Source: JALORV01 sp963707445
GTDB lineage: Bacteria > Pseudomonadota > Gammaproteobacteria > Burkholderiales > Burkholderiaceae_F
Reading direction: 5' to 3'
DNA length: 64,000 nt
NCBI GenBank assembly: GCA_963707445.1
Contig: CAVPPW010000004.1
Location: forward strand, 62,001 to 126,000
The position numbers and the translations under genes were made by a program. The notes beneath the pieces were generated by a model. It had not been told where the DNA came from. It saw only the letters and a program-made list of their open reading frames with translations, and made no database searches. Positions 56,887 to 64,000 of this stretch are shown piece by piece; the stretch's first letter is position 1; every line of letters starts with the position of its first letter.

Positions 56887-57930
56887 CTAGGGCTGCTGTC
56901 CGGACGAGACCGGGAAGCCAGCCTCACGCCATGCCTGGATGCCGCCATCGAGCGCGACCGCGCGCTGGTATCCCATCGTCCGCAGCGTCGCCGTCGCCAG
57001 CGTCGAGATCCGACCGAGCTCGCAGTACACGAGGATCCGGCGCGTCGGATCGGGCAGGTCCTGGTTGACCCGCAGCTCGAGCTGTCCGCGCGGCAGCAGC
57101 ACGCGCGCCCGGGATGTGGCGCCGGCTCGTAAGCGTCCCGCTCGCGCACGTCCAGCACCAGCAGGTCGCGCGCCGGCATCCTGTGTGCGCGACCTCAGTT
57201 CGGCGAGCGACATGAACGGCACCTGTGCCGCCGCCTCGGACAGCATCTGCGCGACCGTCTTGCCGCCGCTCATGTTGGTGCGCAGCGCCTCGGTCAGGTG
57301 CGTCGGCATGCTCGAGGTTCAGGCTGCCCATCATCTCGACGAAGGCGCTCCGGTCGCGCACCTGCAGGCGCGGGTTGCCGGCGATCTCCTGCTCGATCGT
57401 CGAGTGGCTGCGGCCCTTGTAGTCGTGCGCCGGATAGACCTTCAGCGCAGGATCGAGCCTCAGCACGCGGTCGAACAGGCTGTCGTAGAGCGCATCCGGG
57501 TCGCCGCTCGGCAGGTCGGTGCGGCCGGTGCCGCCGATCAGCAGCGTGTCGCCGGTGAACAGTCGGTCCTCGACGCTCAGGCACATCGAGTCGCGCGTGT
57601 GCCCGGGCGTGTGCATGACCGCGAGCCGCAGCTTTCCGACGGCGAGCATCTCGCCGTCGTCGAGCGCAGGTCGACGAACGGCGCCGGGCTCAGTCGATGC
57701 ATCACGACCGGCACGTCGAGGCGATGCGCGAGCTGCTGCGTCGCGGAGAAGTGATCGGCGTGCGTGTGCGTATCGATCAGGTAGTGGATGCGCAGGCCCT
57801 CGCGCGCCGTCAGCGCCAGGTAGCGGTCGATCAGGCTGATCTCGGGATCGATCAGCGCCGCGGCGCAGGTTTCTGCGCAGCCGACGAGGTACGACCGGCA
57901 GCCGCCGGCGCTCAATTGCTCGAAGATCAT
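56887..57930 (-). CDS. Persulfide dioxygenase-rhodanese fusion, frameshifted
   Basis: The ~347-residue protein has an N-terminal metallo-beta-lactamase domain of the ETHE1 type (HYLIDTHTHADHFSATQQLA, MHTPGHTRDSMCL, FTGDTLLIGGTGRTDLPSGD, YPAHDYKGRSHSTIEQE), which oxidises glutathione persulfide to sulfite. A C-terminal rhodanese domain follows (DLLVLDVRERDAYEPA, YCELGRISTLATATL, LDGGIQAWREAGFPV), with the catalytic Cys in YCELGRIS. Frame switches near 57660, 57300, 57170 and 57110 are needed. Fusions of these two activities are known in bacteria and couple persulfide oxidation to thiosulfate formation. Confidence 0.82.
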
Positions 57931-58082
57931 CTACGCCCTCGCCACTCGGGAACTGCCGGAGCCAAGCCGCCGGCGAAGCGATTTGAACACAGCGGATCAG
58001 CCCGTGGCGATTCGTTGCCGTGCGATGGCCCGCCGCTCGGATGCCAGCGGTTGACCGCAGTCTCGGTGCGACGGACGATCGA

Positions 58083-59699
58083 TCAGGTGCGGTGGATCTT
58101 CAGCCGGTTGTCGCCGTCGTCTACTTCCTCGAGCACGACATCGAACTGCCAGAGTTCCTTGATGTAGCCGAGGACTTCGGTCACGGTGTCGGCATCGAGC
58201 AGCCGGCCGCGTTCGACGCGGTGCTGCAGCAGGAGTGCGCGGTCGCCGTCGGCCGAAAAGCGCGTGACTGCGAGCGGCGGCGATGTGCACTTCGGGACGG
58301 TACTGCGCGGCGAGCGTCTGCCGCAGCCGCGCGTAGCCCTGCTCGTTGTGGATCACACGCACGGCGTACTTGCTGCGGTCGTTCTCCTCGTCGGCCAGCA
58401 CGAACAGCCGCAGGTCGCGCATGACCTTCGGCGACAGGTACTGCTCGATCAGGCTTTCGTCCTTGAAATTGGCCATCGCAAAGTGCACGGCCTCGACCCA
58501 GTCGGTCGCCGCCAGCCGCGGGAACCATTCGCGGTCCTCGCTCCGTCGGCTGTTCGCAGATCCGACGGATATCGCGGAAGATCGAGAACCCGAGCGCGTA
58601 CGGATTGATGCCGCGGAAGTGCTCGGCATCGAAGGATGGCTGGGTGACGACATCGCTGTGATTGGAAAGCCACTCCAGCATGAAGCCGTCGTCGACCTGC
58701 CCCATGGTCGTACAACTCGTGCAGCAGCGTGTAGTGCCAGAAGGTGGCGGCGCCCTCGTTGGCGACGCGGGTCAGACGCTGCGGATAGAAGTACTGCGAG
58801 ATCTTGCGCACGATGCGCACGAGTTCGCGCTGCCACGGGGCAAGCTTCGGCGCACTTTTCTCGATGAAATAGAGCAGATTTTCCTGCGGATCGAAGGATC
58901 CTGCGGCGGGGTCCGGCTTGGCCTCGGCGCCTTCGTACAGGTAGGCGACGTCCGCGTTGTAGTGAAGCTGCGCGAAACGCAGCCGCTCGGCCAGCCGTTC
59001 GCGCTCGCGGCTCGCCGAGAGTCGCGTCGGCTTCTTGTAGCGGTCGATGCCGTATGGCGCCAGCGCGTGGCAGCAGTCGAGGATGCGTTCGACCTCGCGC
59101 CAGCCATGCCGCTGCTCACAATCGAGGATGAAGTTACGCGCGAAGGTCAGATAATCGAGAATGCCGTCGGCCTGCGTGAACTGGCGGAACAGATAGTTGC
59201 TCTTGAAGAAGGCGTTGTGGCCGTAGGCGGCATGCGCCATCACCAGCACCTGCAGCGGCAGCGTATTGGTCTCCATCAGGTAGACCAGCGCCGGACTGGT
59301 GTTGATGACGATTTCATACGCCAGCCCGCTCATGCCCTTCTTGTAAGAGTGCTCCTGGCCGAGCAGCTGCTTGCCGAAGCTCCAGTGCGCGTAGTGCACC
59401 GGCATGCCGACCGTCGAACACAGGTCGATCATCTGCGCCGCGGTGATCACTTCATACTGGATCGGATAGGTGTCGAGCTGCAGGCGCCCGGCATGCGCCG
59501 CGAGGGCGACATCGAAACGCTCGAGCAGCGGCACGGTCCATTCGGTCCCGATCGCGATCGGTGAGGTCGTGCGCCGCATCCCCGGCGCCGGCATCGGCAC
59601 TCCGGGCCGAGATACCAGCTTCGGCCACGGCCGCTCCGGCATCGTCCAGGCGCGCAGGCGCGCGGTCGCAGGCACTTGGGCCAGGTCCCAGGGGCTCAT
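58083..59699 (-). CDS. spoVR: SpoVR family protein, frameshifted
   Basis: The ~538-residue cytoplasmic protein of unknown biochemical role is always linked with PrkA and YeaH. Conserved stretches are DTYPIQYEVITAAQMIDLCS, GMPVHYAHWSFGKQLLG, GLAYEIVINTSPALVYLME, MAHAAYGHNAFFKSNYLFRQ and NEGAATFWHYTLLHELYD. The C-terminus is recovered in other frames after breaks near 58700, 58550 and 58280, ending IKELWQFDVVLEEVDDGDN with a stop at 58083-58085. The ATG at 59699 is used; an ATG overlapping the yeaH stop (59758) opens 20 codons in another frame and could be the true start if a base is missing there. Confidence 0.88.
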
Positions 59700-59754
59700 C
59701 GATCCGACTCGACGTAAAGCTGCAGGTACCTTCGTCCGGGATGCGGGCGGGCGC

Positions 59755-61063
59755 TCATGCGACAGCCTCCTTGCGCGCGAAGAGTTCGTGGAACACCGGC
59801 CAGATGTCGCGGCGATCGTGCACCCTGCGCATCGCGAAGCCGCTGTCGGCGATCGTCTCGTAGCATTGCCACAGCGCAGACGGCCGATTGAACCACCCGC
59901 CGGGGCTGCTCGAAGGAATGTCGATGTAGGCGAAGTAACGGGTGCGCGGCAGCAGCTCGGACCGCATGTATCCAACGCAGCGTTCCGCGTCGTCTTCGCC
60001 GCAGTCGCCGTCCGAGGCCTGCGCGATATAGACGTTCCAGTCCGGACCGGCGAAGCGCTTGTCGATCACCTTCTGTGCCAGCAGCAGCGCCGGCATCACC
60101 AGCGTGCCGCCCGACTGCGGATCGTAAAAGAAGGTCTTTTCGTCGACCTCCTGCGCGGTCTCGGTGTGGCGGATGAAGACGACGTCGACCGCGCTGTACT
60201 TGCGTTCGAGGAACAGGTACAAAAGCGCGAAAAAGCGCTTGGCCAGATCCTTCTTGCGCTCGTCCATCGAGCCGGAGACGTCCATCAGGCAGAGCATCAC
60301 CGCGCGCGTCGCGGGCGCCGGGACCGGCTGGCGCGCGCGGAAGCGGCGGTCGATCGCCTCAAGGAAGGGCAGCTGTTCGCGGCGCGCGCGCAGCTAGCGC
60401 GATCTCTTCCTCGAGTTCGGCGCGCCGCACGACATCGAACGGCGACAGCGACTCGATCTCGCGCTGCCAGCTCGCTCGACCCGGCGCAAAATGCCGCCGC
60501 GCAGTGCGATGCGGCGCGCGATCGACATCAGCATGGTCCGCGCCGGCGACAGATTGGCGAGCACGCCATCGCGGGAATAACCGGCGCGACGCTTGTGGAC
60601 ATGCGTCACATCGCCGAGGCGCGTGCGCTCCAGATTCGGCAATTCGAGGTCGTCGAAGAAAAGTCGCAGGAATTCGTCGCGAGACAGCACGAAGCTGAAG
60701 TTGTCGCGCGACTCGCCCTCACCCGGTTCGTTGCCGAGACCACCATCGCTCGCCGCCGTCCGGCCGCTCGATCGTGTCGCCCGGCAGATACTCGCGGTTG
60801 CCCGGCAGCACGAAGTCTCGGCTGCCGGTGCTGCGGTCGTGGTTAAGGTGCGGCTCTTTTAGTCCGCGGCCCGGGATCGAAATCCGGCTGCCCTTGCCGA
60901 CGTCGGCAATGCCGCGCTTCTCGATCTCGTCGTCGACCGCGCGCTTGATCTCGTCCTTGAAGCGACGAATGAAACGCTCGCGGTTGACCGCGCTGCGCCC
61001 CGGCGGATCACCGCGCCGGTCGACGACGCGCATGAAACGGCTCGTAGCGGAGAGGTCGGACAC
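59755..61063 (-). CDS. yeaH: YeaH/YhbH family (DUF444) von Willebrand A protein, frameshifted
   Basis: The ~435-residue partner of the PrkA kinase has an N-terminal part with RFIRRFKDEIKRAVDDEIEK and SISIPGRG-type sequence (RISIPGRGLKEPHLNHD), and a middle FVLSRDEFLRLFFDDLELPN. The C-terminal vWA domain has MIDAS motif CLMDVSGSMDERKKDLAKRF and FIRHTETAQEVDEKTFF. Frameshifts lie near 60750 and 60480. The gene is 24 bp behind prkA and ~55 bp ahead of spoVR in a conserved stress-response operon. Confidence 0.88.
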
Positions 61064-61087
61064 GGGGTCCTCGCAGCGGCTACGTCA

Positions 61088-63041
61088 TCACGACTGGGTC
61101 GACTTCTTGAAGTGCATGTACCAGTCGACCAGTCGACGCACCTGCTTTTCGGTATAGCCGCGCGCGGCCATCCGGTTGACGAAGCTCTTGTGGCGCTCTT
61201 CCATTTCCTGCGAGCCCTTGGCCTCGAACGAGATGATCGGCAGAATGTCCTCGGTCTTGCTGAACATCCGCTTTTCAATCACCACGCGCAGCTTCTCGTA
61301 GCTGGTCCAGTGCGGATTCTTGCCGTGCGCGCGCGCCCGCAGCACGAAGTTGACGACCTCGTTGCGGAAGTCCTTCGGATTGCGAGATGCCGGCCGGCTT
61401 CTCGATCTTCTCCAGCTCGGTGTTGAGCGCGTCGCGCGAGTACTGCATGCCGGTGTCCGGATCGCGCCAGTCCTCGTCGAGCAGCCACTTGTCCGCGTAG
61501 GTCACATAGCGGTCGAACAGGTTCTGCCCGTACTCGCCGTAGGCGTCCAGGTAGGACATCTGCAGTTCCTTTTCGAGGAACTCGGCGAAGCGCGGGATGA
61601 TCCATTCCTTGATGTGTCCGCGCAGGCGACGCTTGTACTCTTCCTGGATGTCTTCCTTCGCCAGGCGATCCTCGAGCACGACCAGCAGGTTGACCGGGTC
61701 GGCCGCGATCTCGCTCGGGTCGCGATTGAACGCGGCCGAGATCGTCTTGAAGGCCCAGCGCGTCGACAGCCCCGAGAACCCCTCCTGCATGCCTGCGTCG
61801 TCGCGATACTCCTTCACGCTCTTGCTGCGCGGATCGACGTCCTTGAGGTTCTCGCCGTTGTACGACCGCAGCTTGCTGAAGACCGACGAGTTTTCCGGCA
61901 CCGCCAGACGCGAGAGCACCGAGAACTCGGCCAGCGTGCGCAGCGTCTGCGGCGCGCACGGCGCCTCAGACAGCGTCGAGGCCTTCAGCATCTTGTCGTA
62001 GATGCGCACTTCTTCGTCGACACGCAGGCAGTACGGCACCTTGACCAGGTACACGCGGTCGATGAAAGCCTCGTTGTCCTTGTTGTTGCGGAACTTCAGC
62101 CACTCGGCTTCGTTCGAGTGCGCCATGATGAAACCGTTGAACGGCAGCGCCGGCAACGCTTCGGTGCCCTTGAAGTTGCCTTCCTGGGTGGCCGTCAGGA
62201 TCGGGTTGAGCACCTTAAGCGGCGCCTTGAACATCTCGACGAACTCGATGCAGCGCGCCGAACCCAGACACAGCGCGCCCGAGTAGCTGTACGCGTCCGG
62301 GTCGTCCTGCGCGAACTGCTCGAGCATGCGCAGGTCGACCTTGCCGACCAGCGACGAGATGTCCTGGGTGTTCTCGTCGCCCGGCTCGGTCTTGACGATG
62401 CCGATCTGGTTCAACACCGACGGCATGATGCGGACGACCTTGAACTGGGACAGATCGCCCTTGAATTCCTTCAGGCGCTTCAGCGCCCACGGGCTGGCGA
62501 TGCCGGTCAGTGCTCGGCGCGGAATGCCGTAGCGGTCTTCCATCTGCGCGCCGAACTTGTCGCGGGGAAACAGTCCCAATGGCGACTCGAGCAGCGGGGA
62601 GACCTTGCCCGACACCGTGTCCTTCAGCGTATAGATCGGGAACTGCTCGCACAGCGACTTGATCTTCTCCGCCAGCGACGACTTGCCGCCACCGACCGGG
62701 CCGAGCAGATACAGCACCTGCTTGCGTTCCTCGAGACCCTGAGCGGCGTGCAGGAAGTACGCGTACAGCGACATCAGCGTCTCTTCCATGCCATGGAAGT
62801 CCGCGAACACATCCCAGGTCTGGATGACGCGATTCTGGAAGATGCGCGACAGACGCGCATCGTCGGCAGTGTTGACAAGCTTGGGCTTGCCGATCGCCTC
62901 GAGCACGCACTCGTGCGCGCTGGCGTATGCCATGCGATCGCTCTTGCAGTGGTGCAGGAAGTCTTCGACCCCCATCTCTTCGTCCAATGCGCGGACGAAG
63001 GAGTCGCGAAACGCGGTAAGCAGTTCGGTAGGCGCGTTCAT
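61088..63041 (-). CDS. prkA: PrkA serine protein kinase/AAA+ protein, frameshifted once
   Basis: The ~650-residue protein (YeaG in E. coli) has an N-terminal AAA+ domain with Walker A LLGPVGGGKSSLAEKI near residue 115 and a PrkA-specific C-terminal domain. Conserved stretches are FHGMEETLMSLYAYFLHAAQ, FNGFIMAHSNEAEWLKF and LDAYGEYGQNLFDRYVTYAD. A frameshift near 61385 separates the last ~100 residues, which end VDWYMHFKKSTQS. An excellent ribosome site (AAGGAGGT) lies just before the ATG at 63041. It is first in the prkA-yeaH-spoVR operon, known to respond to nitrogen starvation and stationary phase. Confidence 0.95.
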
Positions 63042-63529
63042 CAGACCTCCTTGACCCGTGGGCCAACAACGAGCAAACGCGGCGAACTCAGAGTAGTTGA
63101 CAAAGCGCTTGTCTTGATACGGTCAAAAGACGAGCAAATGCCCTCCACTGTGTGATGCCGCGACGCATCGAAGAACGTCGGCCCGGCATTCGCGACCGCA
63201 GGCAATTGCCGCGCCCGCCTCTTTGACCGTCATTGTGCAGCAATGGTGCCGCGAGTGACGTGATCTGCGCTTCAGCCGAATCGCCGAAGCGATTGCCGCA
63301 GAGGGGCGACGACGGGCATGCGGCCCGTTAAATGCCGAAACGAGTATGAATCGTATCGGATCTCGGGCGATTAGAGCGAGGTTGCAGTCGCTTGCGATGT
63401 ACGCATACAACACTACGCATGACAGCGTGCTCGTCGCGCGCCGTCGATTCACTATAGAAAACTTAGCGAACGCGGCGGGTGATCGAGCCTCGCCACGAGA
63501 CCTTGAGTAAGTGGGGCCGCGCAGCGAAG
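63042..63529. other. Intergenic region between prkA and the GT9 gene
   Basis: No conserved coding frame is visible in these 488 bp, which look less GC-rich than the surroundings. The part nearest prkA carries its ribosome site and presumably its promoter; I could not identify a convincing sigma-factor signature. No terminator hairpin with a T-run was found after the minus-strand GT9 gene. Confidence 0.45.
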
Positions 63530-64000
63530 CTAGCTCCGCGTTGCGTCGGTCGGGCGCAACTCGTCGCACGCAGCGGCGATGACGCGCTCGGGCGCGAGCC
63601 GGTCGAGGCACTGCGAGTAACTGCCGCGATGCCGCTCGCAGCCTTCGAGCTGGCACGGCACGCAGCTGAGTTCGGGGTTCTGCAGCAGCAGCACGTTGCC
63701 ACGTCGCTGGCGCATCGCGGCGCGCGCGTACTCGCGCCCCTCGATTGCCGGCCACGGTCCCCAGATCGCCGGGTCGGTCGGACCGTAGAGCGCGACCGTC
63801 GGCGTGCCGCAGGCCGCGGCGAGATGCGTCGTCGCGGTATCCGGACCGACGTAGACGGCGGCATGGCGCAGGATGTCGGCCGTCTGGGCAAAGGTCCAGC
63901 GGCCGTCGGCGCGAAGGAAGCGATGCGGTTCGATACCCACAAGGACCGCATCGACGTAGTTTCGTTCCCCGGCGTCCGGTCCGCCCGTGATCACGACCCG
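63530..64000 (-). CDS. Glycosyltransferase family 9 (heptosyltransferase-like), partial
   Basis: The last ~157 residues of a GT9 enzyme that would add heptose or a related sugar in lipopolysaccharide core synthesis. The donor-binding signature is VYVGPDTATTHLAAACGTP followed by ALYGPTDPAIWGPW. A cysteine-rich stretch (SCVPCQLEGCERHRGSYSQC) near the C-terminus is typical of some members of the family and may bind metal. The N-terminal acceptor domain lies beyond the right edge; the frame is open to base 64000. Confidence 0.88.
   Translation of the reverse strand, partial: RVVITGGPDAGERNYVDAVLVGIEPHRFLRADGRWTFAQTADILRHAAVYVGPDTATTHLAAACGTPTVALYGPTDPAIWGPWPAIEGREYARAAMRQRRGNVLLLQNPELSCVPCQLEGCERHRGSYSQCLDRLAPERVIAAACDELRPTDATRS

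Noticed and set aside
61320..63155. A 611-codon open frame antisense to prkA
   Set aside because: The minus-strand PrkA sequence is strongly conserved; the antisense frame is a codon-bias shadow.

Overview
The window is 64 kb of high-GC DNA (roughly two-thirds G+C by eye), most likely from a betaproteobacterium. This rests on gene order as well as protein content: pepN-fbp; narXL divergent from narK1-narK2-narGHJI-ppiC; yebC-purD and hemF-nadD-rsfS-rlmH-maf-rng; and prkA-yeaH-spoVR. I cannot name the genus. No rRNA, tRNA, CRISPR array, transposase or phage gene was seen. Many conserved genes (pepN, yebC, maf, prkA, narK2, qor and others) are cut by single-base frameshifts while their downstream parts stay well conserved. 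This looks like an incompletely polished assembly rather than mass gene decay, so I describe these as whole genes and give approximate break positions.

Layout. 1-4.0 kb: two minus-strand membrane sensors, a PAS protein running off the left edge and a three-PAS GGDEF diguanylate cyclase. 4.0-6.4 kb: gluQ converging on an M20 peptidase. 6.5-10.1 kb: a minus-strand respiratory operon with an 11-heme cytochrome, a cytochrome b and an 8-heme NapC/NirT-type cytochrome, preceded by an FNR-like palindrome and divergent from an exported GlcG/HbpS-type protein. 11-17 kb: an EamA transporter, pepN and an fbp gene whose middle is replaced by a reverse-oriented PPi-type phosphofructokinase gene. 17-24 kb: a ParA-like ATPase, a DUF423-EamA-quinone reductase operon, and a lipoprotein hydrolase with an ABC exporter. 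23.9-27.4 kb: a Ser/Thr kinase, a tandem pseudokinase and a TssQ-like lipoprotein, the first two ending in PEGA domains. 27.6-30.3 kb: an unrecognised 535-residue protein and a Lon-like AAA+ ATPase with a CIRCE-like element upstream.

30.5-46 kb is a nitrate respiration island. NarX/NarL sense nitrate, NarK1/NarK2 move nitrate and nitrite, NarGHI reduces nitrate with NarJ as chaperone, and a PpiC-type foldase, NnrS, a SirB-like protein and a hemerythrin follow, probably for coping with nitric oxide and oxygen. The narX-narK1 gap has a NarL-type 7-2-7 palindrome and an FNR-like half-palindrome. A 33-codon remnant of a beta-carbonic anhydrase sits inside the operon.

46-57 kb is housekeeping: a HerA-type ATPase, yebC, purD, an S9 peptidase, hemF, nadD, rsfS, rlmH, maf and rng, with a 221-bp element bounded by perfect 37-bp inverted repeats between maf and rng. 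57-64 kb carries a persulfide dioxygenase-rhodanese fusion, the spoVR-yeaH-prkA stress operon and the end of a GT9 heptosyltransferase.

The points most worth a second look are the fbp/pfp rearrangement, the kinase-pseudokinase-TssQ module, the CIRCE-like site before the AAA+ gene, the multiheme cytochrome operon and the 37-bp inverted-repeat element.
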